A stretch of DNA of 64,000 bases from CALBPI01 sp039815365 (GCA_039815365.1 JBCBZK010000003.1:9590-73589), one strand, 5' to 3'. Shown: positions 1 through 9,085, counted from the stretch's first letter. Notes: generated by a model from the sequence alone, not told the origin. Program-made: numbers and translations.

Positions 1-121
1 CCGAGACAACCAGTGTTGCGTGGCCGCGCGCATCGATCGCTGCCGCAAGACGTCGTGCAATATCTGCGCTCAGGGATATCGCCACGCGTTCGCGATCATC
101 GAAAAAATGTTGGGAGAACAT
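1..121 (-). CDS. pgl: 6-phosphogluconolactonase, N-terminal part (cut by window edge)
   Basis: The first 40 codons of a gene that runs off the left edge, read on the minus strand from the ATG at 121. The translation begins MFSQHFFDDRERVAISLSAD and continues to an ATLVVSG-type strand, the usual N-terminal pattern of 6-phosphogluconolactonase of the DevB/Pgl type. The enzyme hydrolyses 6-phosphogluconolactone, the product of Zwf. It starts 27 nt after the zwf stop in the same direction, so zwf-pgl is very likely one transcript. The call rests on a short stretch plus context; the active-site part lies outside the window. Confidence 0.82.
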   Translation of the reverse strand, partial: MFSQHFFDDRERVAISLSADIARRLAAAIDARGHATLVVS

Positions 122-148
122 ATTTACTCCGTCTAAAACAGTAGCGGA

Positions 149-1627
149 CTAGTCGTCCTTGTACTCAAACCACGCGCGATCATCGCGATCCAGCAAAACA
201 ATGGCGTCGCTAGGCCCCCAGGTGCCGGCTGCATAACTCTGCGGCGCCACTTTGGCCTGCGCCCATGCGTCAATAATGCCGTCAATCCAACCCCAGGCCG
301 CGTCTACTTCAGCGCGATGCATGAACAGCGCTGGATTACCGCGCAGCACTTCCATCAACAAGCGTTCGTATGCGTCCGGATAGCGCACTTGGTAGGCATC
401 GTTAAAACTCAAGTTCAGTGGCAGTGATCGCAGTTGAAAGCCGCCAGGCCCTGGCTCTTTGGTCACCATCGTCAGCATCATGCCTTCGTTAGGCTGCAAA
501 CGAATGATCAGACGGTTAGGTTCTATTTCCTCTTCCTGTCCCGGAAAAATCGAGTGGCTTGTTTGACGAAACTGGATCACGATCTCCGATGATTTGGTCG
601 GCAAGCGCTTACCTGTGCGTAAGTAAAACGGTGTGCCGCTCCAACGCCAATTATCGATATCAGCGCGAATGGCAACGAACGTCTCAATATCGCTTTTGTC
701 ACCGAGTTCATCGGCATAGCCGGCAACCGCCTCTCCCGCGACCGCACCAGCGGCATACTGACCCCGCGCCGTAGCTCGTTTGACGCTTTCCGTGGTTATT
801 GGTCGCAGCGCTTTGAGCACTTTAATTTTTTCATTACGCACGTCATCGTGGTTCATGCTGAGCGGTGGCTCCATCGCCACCAAACAGAGCAACTGCAGCA
901 TATGGTTTTGCACCATGTCGCGTAATGCACCGGTATGGTTATAGAACTGCGCGCGATTCCCCGTGCCGATATGTTCGGCAACGCTAATCTGCACATGATC
1001 AATATGCGTGCGATTCCACAGTGGCTCCAGTAGTGAGTTCGCGAACCGCAACGCCGAAAGATTTTGCACCGTCTCTTTACCGAGATAGTGATCAATACGA
1101 TAGATCTGACTCTCTTCGAAGTATTGTCCGACGGCGTCGTTGATTTCACGGGCCGACTCGCGATCACTACCGACGGGCTTTTCCAGAACAATACGTGTGC
1201 TGGGTTCGATAAGACCGTTCTCACTAATCTGGCGCGCACTCTCCCCGAACAAGGTCGGAATCGTCGCCATGTAAAAGACTCGCGTCCGCTCATCGCCCGT
1301 CTTCTTCAACCGCCGTGCGAGCTCCTTCCAGCCATCTGGCGTGGTGATGTCCAGCGTCTGGTAACGCAGTCGAGCCGAAAACCGCGCCCAAACGGCATCG
1401 TCTAACAGCTCGGCGGCCAAATAGGTTTCCAGCGCTTGACGGACGAGGTCGACGAACCCCTCGTTGGTCATTTCACCACGCGATGCCGCCACAATCCGGC
1501 TGTCATCCGTGAACTGACCATCACGGTCGCGGTGAAACAATGCAGGCAGGAGTTTGCGTTGCGCAAGATCGCCGGTGCCACCAAAAATCACTAAATCGAA
1601 AGTGCTGACAGGTACAAACTGCGCCAT
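149..1627 (-). CDS. zwf: Glucose-6-phosphate 1-dehydrogenase
   Basis: Full-length (492 aa) glucose-6-phosphate dehydrogenase, which oxidises glucose 6-phosphate to 6-phosphogluconolactone with NAD(P)+ at the entry of the oxidative pentose phosphate and Entner-Doudoroff routes. Seen directly: the nucleotide-binding GGTGDLA at residues 16-22, EKP at 149-151 and the active-site signature RIDHYLGKE at 177-185. Length matches the family. The ATG at 1627 has a good ribosome site (AAAGGTGA) just upstream. It is followed by pgl and is divergent from hexR; the intergenic region carries two HexR-like boxes, so HexR repression relieved by KDPG is the expected control (known for the family, inferred here). 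Confidence 0.97.
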   Translation of the reverse strand: MAQFVPVSTFDLVIFGGTGDLAQRKLLPALFHRDRDGQFTDDSRIVAASRGEMTNEGFVDLVRQALETYLAAELLDDAVWARFSARLRYQTLDITTPDGWKELARRLKKTGDERTRVFYMATIPTLFGESARQISENGLIEPSTRIVLEKPVGSDRESAREINDAVGQYFEESQIYRIDHYLGKETVQNLSALRFANSLLEPLWNRTHIDHVQISVAEHIGTGNRAQFYNHTGALRDMVQNHMLQLLCLVAMEPPLSMNHDDVRNEKIKVLKALRPITTESVKRATARGQYAAGAVAGEAVAGYADELGDKSDIETFVAIRADIDNWRWSGTPFYLRTGKRLPTKSSEIVIQFRQTSHSIFPGQEEEIEPNRLIIRLQPNEGMMLTMVTKEPGPGGFQLRSLPLNLSFNDAYQVRYPDAYERLLMEVLRGNPALFMHRAEVDAAWGWIDGIIDAWAQAKVAPQSYAAGTWGPSDAIVLLDRDDRAWFEYKDD

Positions 1628-1664
1628 GCGTTGATCACCTTTAGGTCATTGAATGCTTTGCGCG

Positions 1665-1679
1665 AGAAATTTTACTACA
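1665..1679. promoter_or_regulatory. Putative HexR operator, zwf-proximal
   Basis: The 15-mer AGAAATTTTACTACA matches 13 of 15 positions of the HexR-type palindrome as I remember it (TGTARTWWWAYTACA). The right half-site ACTACA is intact and the left half is degenerate. It lies 38 nt upstream of the zwf start, a normal place for a repressor site over the zwf promoter. Binding is inferred from pattern and from the adjacent hexR gene. Confidence 0.55.
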
Positions 1680-1707
1680 AAAATTAGCGTCGAAATAGCC
1701 TATTTTG

Positions 1708-1722
1708 TGTAGTATCACTACA
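1708..1722. promoter_or_regulatory. Putative HexR operator, hexR-proximal
   Basis: TGTAGT-ATC-ACTACA is a perfect 6-bp inverted repeat with a 3-bp spacer and matches the HexR-type palindrome except in the spacer. It ends two bases before the assigned hexR ATG (1724), so bound HexR would cover its own start region and block its own transcription. Confidence 0.72.
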
Positions 1723-1723
1723 T

Positions 1724-2548
1724 ATGTTGACCCGAATCCGCCAAACACGTGACCAATTCTCGCCGGCTGAACGGCGTGTCGCTGATTGGTTGTTATCGCA
1801 CCCGTTTCAGATCGCCGACATGCGCCTTGCGGAAGTCGCACGCGCGGCTGCAGTGAGCGACCCTACCGTCGTGCGTTTTTGTCGTACGGTTGGCTGCAGT
1901 GGTTTTTCTGATTTAAAGCTGACGCTTGCCCGCCAGTTAGCAACACAAACTGATCTGGTGCATGCGGACGTCGAGCGCCGCGATGACGCGCACACCGTAA
2001 CGCGTAAAATCATCAGTGCGAGCATCTATGAGCTGCAACGTGTCGCTGATTCACTAGACAGCGAACAAGTTGCCAACGTCGCCGCGCAGCTGGTTGGCGC
2101 GCGGCGGATTCTGTTCGCCGGCGTTGGCGCGTCCGCAATGGTTGCGCACGACGCGCACAACAAATTTTTCCGGTTAGGATTACCGACAGCGCCCTTTACC
2201 GATGCGCCAACGATTGCTCAGGCAGGTGCCACCAGCAACGCGAATACGGTTCTTATCGGCATTTCCAAGACGGGTGAATCTACTGCAATAACGCAGGGAA
2301 TGGCTCGCGCACAGGCGCTTGGTGCGTTAGGCGTTGCCATCACCGCACCTGGCTCATCACTCGCCAAACAGGCAGACATCGCGCTGTTTGTCGATGCGGT
2401 CGAAGACACAGCGACGTTTACGCCAATGAGCTCAAGACTTGCACAGCTAGCCGTACTGGACGTGTTGCAGGTCAGTACAGCGATCGCCGGTGGCAGTGTG
2501 ATGCAACGCCACCTTGAAGCGAGCAAGCAAGCGCTGCAAGCGCGATGA
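1724..2548 (+). CDS. hexR: RpiR-family transcriptional regulator HexR
   Basis: 274 aa. An N-terminal RpiR helix-turn-helix (residues about 1-77, with the RVADWLLSHP and VSDPTVVRFCR segments typical of HexR) precedes a SIS sugar-phosphate binding domain (about 120-255, containing the GVGASA and GISKTGES loops). HexR represses zwf, pgl, edd and eda and is released by 2-keto-3-deoxy-6-phosphogluconate. The gene is divergent from zwf-pgl, the classic arrangement. Oddly, the first ATG has no Shine-Dalgarno sequence and the operator palindrome ends 2 nt before it, so the mRNA may be leaderless; no better in-frame start lies before the HTH. Confidence 0.9.
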   Translation: MLTRIRQTRDQFSPAERRVADWLLSHPFQIADMRLAEVARAAAVSDPTVVRFCRTVGCSGFSDLKLTLARQLATQTDLVHADVERRDDAHTVTRKIISASIYELQRVADSLDSEQVANVAAQLVGARRILFAGVGASAMVAHDAHNKFFRLGLPTAPFTDAPTIAQAGATSNANTVLIGISKTGESTAITQGMARAQALGALGVAITAPGSSLAKQADIALFVDAVEDTATFTPMSSRLAQLAVLDVLQVSTAIAGGSVMQRHLEASKQALQAR

Positions 2549-2588
2549 GCAAGACGCCAGACCCGCAGCGCAGGTCCGGCGACAAGGA

Positions 2589-2798
2589 CTATTCCTGAAG
2601 CTCTGCCGCGTCGCCTTCCTGTTTCATCCCCACGACAAACAGAATAACGCCGACAACTATCAGGCCTCCGCGAATTGCGGTGCCAACGGTTGGGCCCCAG
2701 TTGTCAATCCACGCCAAAATCGAAAATTCGCGACCCATCATGTTCAGGACAAAAGAGCCTGCCCCGAAGATCGCCATCCACATTCCCAGTGTTTTCAT
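2589..2798 (-). CDS. Small two-helix membrane protein of unknown function
   Basis: 69 aa with two hydrophobic segments (about residues 5-22 and 42-58) and a short charged tail, so probably a small inner-membrane protein. The ATG at 2798 has a strong ribosome site (AAGGGGAG, 7-8 nt upstream), which argues that this short gene is real. It lies downstream of the frameshifted Gly-rich protein on the same strand and converges with hexR. I do not recognise a family and suggest no function. Confidence 0.62.
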   Translation of the reverse strand: MKTLGMWMAIFGAGSFVLNMMGREFSILAWIDNWGPTVGTAIRGGLIVVGVILFVVGMKQEGDAAELQE

Positions 2799-2861
2799 GT
2801 GATCTCTCCCCTTTCTTTTGCGTGCGCCTTTGCGGCGCTATGGTTTTGTTGCAGGATCACT

Positions 2862-3071
2862 TTACTGCACTGAGACCCGAAAACGTACAGAAAAACGCGC
2901 GCCCGCGGGCATTGTGCCACTCGGCGCGATCAGCAATCCATCCACATTCGGGTCAGCACCGGGAGCCGGCGAATAGCCAAAAGTCGCGCCGGAGTCATCG
3001 GAGTACGACAGATCTGCCGCGACTAACGTCAGTCCCGAAGCAGGCGCGCCATCGTCCAGCGCAACCGGCAA
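2862..3071 (-). pseudogene. Out-of-frame C-terminal end of the Gly-rich DUF11-like protein
   Basis: This stretch encodes PVALDDG..SGLTLVAADLSYSDDSG..F and ends SVRFRVSVQ, which is the natural end of a DUF11-like bacterial surface domain. It is in a different frame from the upstream 716-aa reading frame, which instead runs into an abrupt basic tail and stops at 3029. Adding one base near 3066-3095, for example in the GGG run, joins the two into INTPIASGLPVALDDG, the expected order. Either a genuine frameshift mutation or a one-base sequence error explains this. It has no start codon of its own other than a TTG with no ribosome site. Confidence 0.75.
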
Positions 3072-5179
3072 CCCGAAGCAATCGGCGTGTTGATAAATAC
3101 GGTATTTGCCGGCATCAAATCGGTGATGCGAATACCATCGGAATCGATCGCAACGCTTCCCGGGTTTTCAACATCAATGGTGTACTCGGCGACGGCGCCG
3201 GGAATCGCATACGGCGCCGACGCACCGTTGAACGGATCAGACACGATACTGACCGTCTTCGTCACGACGAGCGGTGCCGTTGCCGTGAGGCTCGCGGACG
3301 CTGGCAACAGATTCACAACGCTGTTGCCGTCGATAGCCGCGCTGACATCACCTTGCGCAATCGTGTTCGTCAAGCTGCCCTGCGCGCCGGCGACCACATC
3401 CACGGCAATCGTGCAGCTAGCACCCGCGGCGAGCGTGGCGCCGTTTAACGTCAGTGTTGCGCTGCCAGCAACCGCGTTCACGCTGCCACCACAGGTGTTG
3501 CTCGCATTCGGCACAGCCGCATTCTCAAGGTCGGCGGGGTAGTTATCTGCCAGCACCAGCGTCGTTGCGTTGAACGTCGGGTTCGGGTTTGTGATCGTTA
3601 ACTCAAGCCGCGTCGGTGTGCCGACGCTTGTGATGGCTGGCGTGATGGTCTTGGCAATATCAACCACGCATGTTGCGCCGGGTAGTGTGCCGGCTGGATC
3701 AACGGGCTCAACAGTTGCGACACTACCTGCCGCGCCTGTCGTTGCACCGTAGTTTTGATTGAACGGTGACGGGTTACCTTCTGTAACGCCAGGTTGCCCG
3801 CCGCCCACGCTAGTCAGACTGCCGGCCAGAGCGATAGAGCGCGCGATGAAACCACCGCCACCACCGCCGCCAGGTCCGTGTGGCGTGCTGTTGCCGTTGC
3901 TACCACCGCGGCCACCCTCGGCAAACAACGACACGTTCGCCGACAACGCGTTACGCGCCAGGATAGCGATAGCACCGCCAGCACCGCCGCCACCGCTGCC
4001 ATCGTTATCAACAGTGGCATTTGCATCATTGCCGTTCGCAAAAACACTACCTGTTCCGGTAATGGTTGCAGCACGAATCAGAACCACACCACCGCCAGAC
4101 TCACCGCCCGACGCAACACCGTTACCAGGCGAGCCGGTACGGTTGTTCGTTGTGCCTGCACCGCCGCCGCCGCCCATGATGAGTCGGGCTGCACCTTGCG
4201 CGGTGACTCCGACGCCACCGAAGCCGCCGGTTTGCGGGCAAACAGACGGACCACCCGGGCACCACGCATGACCCCCACGCCCTCCGTCACCGAAACCGGC
4301 GCCGCCGCCACCGCCTGTGTTTTGATCGTTATTTGAAGGTCGACCATCGGTACCGCCACCACCGGCGTTGCCAGGTGCACCGCGCGCGAAGCTGCCGTTC
4401 GGGTAACCTTCAACCGCGTTCGTCACGACGCTCACGCCATTCCACACCAGACGCGGTGTACCCGCGAAACCTTCGCCTTTGCCGCCATTTGCCCCGTTCG
4501 ATGAATCCACTCGATAATCTGTACTGGCGCCTGAACCGCTCGTCGAACCACGACCGCCGGCACCGCGAAACCCAAGACCGTTCGCATTCACCGAACCGCC
4601 AGCGAAACTGAGCGTTGCAGCAACGTCGATCACAATGACACCGCCACTGGCACCATCCCAGGGCAAGCCGGTGAGCGTGCCGGCAATGGTTGCGTCGACA
4701 TATTGCGGCACGCGAATCACTTGATAGGTTCGTTGACCACGATTGCCGTTCGCCGCCTGCGTTGAAAAATCTGTCGTTACGGCTTGATCAATGGTGAGCG
4801 TGCCACCGCTTAGCGGCACCGCTCCTGTGGCTCTTGCGAATTCGTAACGCCCGCTGGAACGCAAGTTGGTGGTTCCGGAGCCAGGATCACCGGCAGCGCC
4901 GTCGCCGTAGTTCGACGTGTTGTTGCGATTTATGTTGGCGTCTTGCATTTGAATGATGAGCACAAGATCACCGACCGATATCGGCGTTGTGCCGCGCGCC
5001 GCGCCCAACGTAAAGCTTGCGGCGCCGACCGTTGGGTTGCCCTGCCCAGGGTAGTAGGTATTGACCACACCGGCAGGTGCCCCGGGACCGTCGTTGCCGG
5101 CAGCCGCGCAGCCGTTCGCACGCGCCACAACGGGCACTGCGAAACACAACACAATCAACACGAGCAGGACGCGCTTCAT
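3029..5179 (-). CDS. Secreted Gly-rich protein with DUF11-like repeats (C-terminus frameshifted)
   Basis: 716 aa in the open frame, with a clear Sec signal peptide (MKRVLLVLIVLCFAVPVVARA). Residues about 30-190 form a beta-rich head. Residues about 190-480 are very rich in Gly, with GGGG and GGNG stretches like those of beta-helix or extracellular filament proteins. From about 500 there are DUF11-like/CARDB-like Ig modules (DIAKTITPAITSVGTPTRLEL and TKTVS). The reading frame breaks near 3066-3095, and the true end is probably 2862. This is an envelope or secreted structural protein by composition; its role is unknown. The ATG at 5179 begins the signal peptide directly. Confidence 0.8.
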   Translation of the reverse strand: MKRVLLVLIVLCFAVPVVARANGCAAAGNDGPGAPAGVVNTYYPGQGNPTVGAASFTLGAARGTTPISVGDLVLIIQMQDANINRNNTSNYGDGAAGDPGSGTTNLRSSGRYEFARATGAVPLSGGTLTIDQAVTTDFSTQAANGNRGQRTYQVIRVPQYVDATIAGTLTGLPWDGASGGVIVIDVAATLSFAGGSVNANGLGFRGAGGRGSTSGSGASTDYRVDSSNGANGGKGEGFAGTPRLVWNGVSVVTNAVEGYPNGSFARGAPGNAGGGGTDGRPSNNDQNTGGGGGAGFGDGGRGGHAWCPGGPSVCPQTGGFGGVGVTAQGAARLIMGGGGGAGTTNNRTGSPGNGVASGGESGGGVVLIRAATITGTGSVFANGNDANATVDNDGSGGGGAGGAIAILARNALSANVSLFAEGGRGGSNGNSTPHGPGGGGGGGFIARSIALAGSLTSVGGGQPGVTEGNPSPFNQNYGATTGAAGSVATVEPVDPAGTLPGATCVVDIAKTITPAITSVGTPTRLELTITNPNPTFNATTLVLADNYPADLENAAVPNASNTCGGSVNAVAGSATLTLNGATLAAGASCTIAVDVVAGAQGSLTNTIAQGDVSAAIDGNSVVNLLPASASLTATAPLVVTKTVSIVSDPFNGASAPYAIPGAVAEYTIDVENPGSVAIDSDGIRITDLMPANTVFINTPIASGCRLRWTMARLLRD

Positions 5180-5316
5180 ATCACCTCAACACGATAAAGA
5201 GCCGCGCGCCGACGGCGCGAAGCGTCCTGCAAGAACGGCTCGAATCTAGGGTGAGAAGGTTAGCAAGCTACTGAAAAACTTATTGTTAAATGGATCACAC
5301 TACGAAAAAGAACGTG

Positions 5317-6420
5317 CTAGCCGATCGTCTCAATCAGCGCGTCTGCTATGAAGTCTGCCCGTTCTACGCTTGCATTGTGCCCCATCAAACCGATGCGCCA
5401 CGCTTTGCCGGCGAATTTTCCAAGACCAGCACCTATCTCGATACTGCGCTCGGACAAAAGCCGAGTGCGTATCGCCGCATCATCGCATCGATCCGGTATG
5501 TCAACGAGCGTGAGCGGTGCCAACCGATGTCCGGCATCGACCGTCAGTGACAGATCCGCTTGCTCAAGACGCTCGTATAACCGGGCCGCAGCCGATGCAT
5601 GGCGTCGCCAGCGATGCTCGAGGCCTTCGTCGGTGACCAACCGCAATGCTTCTTGAATAGCGAACAATGAGTTTACCGGCGCGGTGTGATGATAGGCGCG
5701 TTTGCTTTCACCACTTGTGTAATAACTTGCCAGCAAATTGGTATCGCAAAACCAGCTTTGTACCGGCGTCTTGCGAGACGTTGCGCGCTCGATAGCCGCT
5801 GCAGAAAATGTAATCGGCGCAAGACCTGGCACGCAAGACAAACACTTCTGACTGCCGGAATAAGTGACGTCTAAACCCCACTCATCCACCTTGAGTTCAA
5901 CGCCGGACAATGATGTAACCGTGTCGGCAATCACAAGACAATCATGGCGCTTGGCAATGGCCGCCAGCGCTTTTGCATCCGAGCGCACGCCGGTGCTGGT
6001 CTCGGCATGGACGAACCCGACCGTCGACGCATCAGGGTGAGCCTTAAGTGCATCTTCGAGCTTCTGCGGATCGACTGGCGTACCCCAGTCGTCTTCAACC
6101 GTGACGACCTTTGCGCCAATGCGCTCGCAGATGCTCTGCATGCGTCCACCAAAAACACCATTGATACAAATGATCACAGTGTCACCCGGCTCAACAATAT
6201 TGACGAAACTCGCCTCCATGCCAATAGACCCTGGCGCGGACAGCACAAACGTCACCGCATTATTGGTCTGGAATGTGGTGCGCAGATCGTCAACGACGGC
6301 ATCCATCGTCTCCAGAAAAACCGGATCCAAATGCCCAATCGTTGGCTGCGCGAGGGCAATCAGAACGGAATCAGGAACATTCGTCGGACCCGGACCAAAC
6401 AAATCTCTATACGGAATCAA
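5317..6420 (-). CDS. Class V aminotransferase, alanine-glyoxylate / serine-pyruvate type
   Basis: 367 aa, a full-length fold-type I PLP enzyme. Seen: GPGPTNVP near the N-terminus, a cofactor Asp in LVIADTVTS (D166), and the Schiff-base lysine in SGSQKCLSCVPG (K192), which matches the serine-pyruvate/alanine-glyoxylate branch. A C-terminal substrate-binding stretch (WRIGLMGHNA) is also family-typical. The likely reaction is amino transfer from Ala or Ser to glyoxylate or pyruvate in the cytoplasm; the exact donor cannot be told from sequence, and the purine-pathway (PucG-like) branch is an alternative. Neighbours give no pathway link; it stands alone between a surface protein and a LacI regulator. 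Confidence 0.85.
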   Translation of the reverse strand: MIPYRDLFGPGPTNVPDSVLIALAQPTIGHLDPVFLETMDAVVDDLRTTFQTNNAVTFVLSAPGSIGMEASFVNIVEPGDTVIICINGVFGGRMQSICERIGAKVVTVEDDWGTPVDPQKLEDALKAHPDASTVGFVHAETSTGVRSDAKALAAIAKRHDCLVIADTVTSLSGVELKVDEWGLDVTYSGSQKCLSCVPGLAPITFSAAAIERATSRKTPVQSWFCDTNLLASYYTSGESKRAYHHTAPVNSLFAIQEALRLVTDEGLEHRWRRHASAAARLYERLEQADLSLTVDAGHRLAPLTLVDIPDRCDDAAIRTRLLSERSIEIGAGLGKFAGKAWRIGLMGHNASVERADFIADALIETIG

Positions 6421-6624
6421 GGCATCGCCCCCTCTGGCACGTAGCGAACTGTGCCGGGCATTTGCATGACACGCGCGAAATTACATCGACTTGCGTGTCG
6501 CATTGCAACTCAGGGTTTGCGCACATCGTGATCGTTCATGTTTTGTCGATGTTTTGCCCGTTCTTGGTGCAATGATGGTTCTATTTACCTGCAGTACCGA
6601 TTAGGCTTCGTGCACGGGAGCACC

Positions 6625-7659
6625 ATGAAACCAAACAAACCGACATCACGCGACATTGCCTATATGGCGGGTGTTTCGCAGGCGACTGTGTCGCGGGCAC
6701 TACGCGGCAGCCCGGAAGTCAAACCGGAGACGCGGAAACGAATCCTCGAGGTCGCCAAAGAGCTGAACTATCGCGTCGATAAAAACGCTGCAGGGTTGCG
6801 TAGCCGCCAATCGCACACAATCGCGCTACTTTTGTTCGAAGACCGCACGACGGATGCATCGCAAATCAACCCGTTCTTTTTGTCTATGCTTGGCAGCATC
6901 GCGCGTGCGTCAGCAACTGCAGACTACGACCTGTTAGTATCGTTTCAGCAATTGAGTAATGACTGGCATTCTCGCTACGAAGCGAGTAGCCGCGCCGACG
7001 GCATCATTTTATTGGGTTACGGCGACTATCTGACTTACGGCGAAAAGCTTGCCGCACTGGATGACGCCGGTGCCCATTACATGATCTGGGGTCCCGAACT
7101 CAACGGCCATCGCGGGCACTCGCTCGGCTGTGACAATCACAATGGCATGCGCCATGCCGTGAACCATTTGTTGTCGCTTGGTCGTCGTAACATCGCGTTC
7201 ATCGGCAACGCATCCGAGCGCTTTCCCGAATTCCGCCAACGCTATCTTGGCTACCAGGCGGCGCTGGCATCAGTCGGTATCGGCGCCGACCCAGAGCTGC
7301 ACGCCGACGCAGACAATCAGGAAATCGCGGGCTATCTCGCCGTCAAACAACTGCTCGCGCATCAACGCGCGTTCGATGGTCTTGTTTGTGCCAGTGATCT
7401 GATCGCTATTGGCGCGCTGCGTGCGTTACAAGAAACCAACCATGCCGTGCCGGAAGACATCAGCCTGATCGGCTTCGACGATATCCCTGCAGCCACTTAC
7501 GTCAATCCGGGGCTGACCACGGTGCGCCAGGACACCGTGACAGCCGGTCAAATCCTGGTTGAGAACCTGATCGCGCTAATCGAAGACAGACCTGTCAAAT
7601 CCATGCTGATTGAGCCTCGGCTTGTCGTACGTCGCTCGTGCGGCGGTCACCCGCACTAG
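6625..7659 (+). CDS. LacI-family regulator, probably of maltodextrin genes
   Basis: 344 aa from the ATG at 6625, preceded by GGGAG; the frame is open further upstream, but the N-terminal HTH begins here (SRDIAYMAGVSQATVSRALRG). The LacI headpiece and hinge (residues about 8-62) are followed by a periplasmic-binding-like effector domain (about 65-335) with the GFDDIP segment conserved in the family. It converges with, and is separated by 7 bp from, two GH13 amylases and an MFS transporter, so I infer control of maltodextrin uptake (MalR-like). A CG-centred palindrome at 12474-12487 is a candidate operator. The effector is not visible from sequence. Confidence 0.88.
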   Translation: MKPNKPTSRDIAYMAGVSQATVSRALRGSPEVKPETRKRILEVAKELNYRVDKNAAGLRSRQSHTIALLLFEDRTTDASQINPFFLSMLGSIARASATADYDLLVSFQQLSNDWHSRYEASSRADGIILLGYGDYLTYGEKLAALDDAGAHYMIWGPELNGHRGHSLGCDNHNGMRHAVNHLLSLGRRNIAFIGNASERFPEFRQRYLGYQAALASVGIGADPELHADADNQEIAGYLAVKQLLAHQRAFDGLVCASDLIAIGALRALQETNHAVPEDISLIGFDDIPAATYVNPGLTTVRQDTVTAGQILVENLIALIEDRPVKSMLIEPRLVVRRSCGGHPH

Positions 7660-7666
7660 CGCGTTT

Positions 7667-9085
7667 TTAGCGTGTGACAAACACCCGCCACTCCCATGGC
7701 GCAAGGGTCAACGCGTTGTCGTCGGCGGAAAACACTCGGGCATCACCGGCAAACGCATCTGTGTAATCGCCCGCGAACGGCCCGTCGGTAAAGCGCACTT
7801 GCTGCAACGCATCCGAAAAGTTAATCACAGCAAACACAGTCTGTCCGTTACGCGTGCGCGTAAAGCTCAGAACAGCAGCTGCCTGTGTATTTGGCACAGG
7901 CACCATGCGACCACCATCACTGCCGTTGCCTAACGCCGGATGGCGGTGTTTGAGTGCGAACAGCTGTTGGTAGAGTGTGCCGATCGGGTGCTGCCGCCAG
8001 TCAATCGGGTCTTTGTCAAAAAACGCCAATCGTTTGGGGTTGCCTGCTTCCTGTCCGTTGTAGATGAGCGGCATCCCCTCGCCGACAACAGACAAGACGA
8101 TCGCGCCTGGCAACCCGTCACCGAACATCTCAAACTGTGTACCGTCCCACGCATTTTTGTCGTGATTGCTCACGAACGTCATCCGGTAGGCATCAGCAGG
8201 AAAGGCACTTTCGTTCCATGAGTAATACACATAGAGCGCATCCATCGTGCCTTTGCCTGTCACAAGGTTGTGCACCGCGTCGAACCAGGTCCAGGCGTAC
8301 GTGGCATCGAAAGCTTCAGCATGCAAATCGCGTGACTCCCACTCGGCAAGCATGAACACCGGTTTGATCGCGTCGAGCTGTTCGCGCACCGTGTTCCAAA
8401 AATCAACTGGCACAAAGCCAGCAACATCACAACGATAGCCATCAATGTCCGCTTCGCGCACCCAATACTGCATCGCATCGCTCATGTAGCGTCGCAACGG
8501 TTCATGCTGATAATCAAAGTTAATAATGTCAGACCAGTCCCACCAGGGTGTTGGACGAAAATTGCCGTCCCAATCGCGCTCGTACCATTCGGGGTGTTCC
8601 CTCACAAGCGCGTTGTCCCATGCCGTATGATTCGCAACCCAATCGAGAATGACGTACATGCCATGCGCATGCGCTTCGGCGACAAACGACTTCAAGTCGT
8701 TAAGCGTGCCGAACTCCGGATTGACCGCATAATAATCGCGAACAGCATACGGGCTGCCAAGCGTGCCTTTGCGCTTGCTCTGGCCAATCGGATGAATCGG
8801 CATCAGCCACAAAATATCCACACCAAGCTGTTGTAGACGTGGCAGCTCGGCCTCAGCCGCCTTGAAGGTTCCTGCGGCTGAAAACTGTCGCACGTTGATC
8901 TGATACAGCGTTGCGTTGCGAGCCCACTCCGGGTGTGTCAGGCGCACGTAAGGCTTTGGTGTGTGTGCTTGCATGTTTTCATGGACCTTCTGCGATGACA
9001 TCGTCGAACACCCGCCAAGACACACCAGCAAGAGTGTCAGCAACACCGCGCTACTGCGAGCAGCACCCACTGGAGTCGTGAACAT
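7667..9085 (-). CDS. Lipoprotein alpha-amylase family (GH13) glycosidase
   Basis: 472 aa from the ATG at 9085; the frame extends further but inside the upstream gene. The N-terminus is a lipoprotein signal (hydrophobic run, then CLGGC, Cys 26), so the enzyme is membrane-anchored outside the cytoplasm. GH13 catalytic residues are visible: nucleophile D220 in DGYRCDVAG, acid/base E248 in MLAEWE and D309 in VSNHDKN, with a C-terminal beta-domain from about 395. It probably hydrolyses alpha-1,4 glucans or maltodextrins. It starts 13 nt after the stop of the second amylase and is last in a transporter-amylase-amylase operon. Exact product specificity is not resolved. Confidence 0.87.
   Translation of the reverse strand: MFTTPVGAARSSAVLLTLLLVCLGGCSTMSSQKVHENMQAHTPKPYVRLTHPEWARNATLYQINVRQFSAAGTFKAAEAELPRLQQLGVDILWLMPIHPIGQSKRKGTLGSPYAVRDYYAVNPEFGTLNDLKSFVAEAHAHGMYVILDWVANHTAWDNALVREHPEWYERDWDGNFRPTPWWDWSDIINFDYQHEPLRRYMSDAMQYWVREADIDGYRCDVAGFVPVDFWNTVREQLDAIKPVFMLAEWESRDLHAEAFDATYAWTWFDAVHNLVTGKGTMDALYVYYSWNESAFPADAYRMTFVSNHDKNAWDGTQFEMFGDGLPGAIVLSVVGEGMPLIYNGQEAGNPKRLAFFDKDPIDWRQHPIGTLYQQLFALKHRHPALGNGSDGGRMVPVPNTQAAAVLSFTRTRNGQTVFAVINFSDALQQVRFTDGPFAGDYTDAFAGDARVFSADDNALTLAPWEWRVFVTR

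Noticed and set aside
853..1293. Minus-strand 146-aa frame inside zwf
   Set aside because: It overlaps the clear zwf coding frame in another phase and has no domain or ribosome site.
3759..4271. Long Pro-rich plus-strand frames opposite the Gly-rich protein
   Set aside because: They are the antisense image of Gly-rich codons (GGN reads as Pro or Ala on the other strand), have no ribosome site and no known domain.
3794..4336. Overlapping low-complexity frames on both strands in the Gly-rich gene
   Set aside because: The signal peptide, ribosome site and continuous domain pattern are on the 5179-to-3029 frame only.
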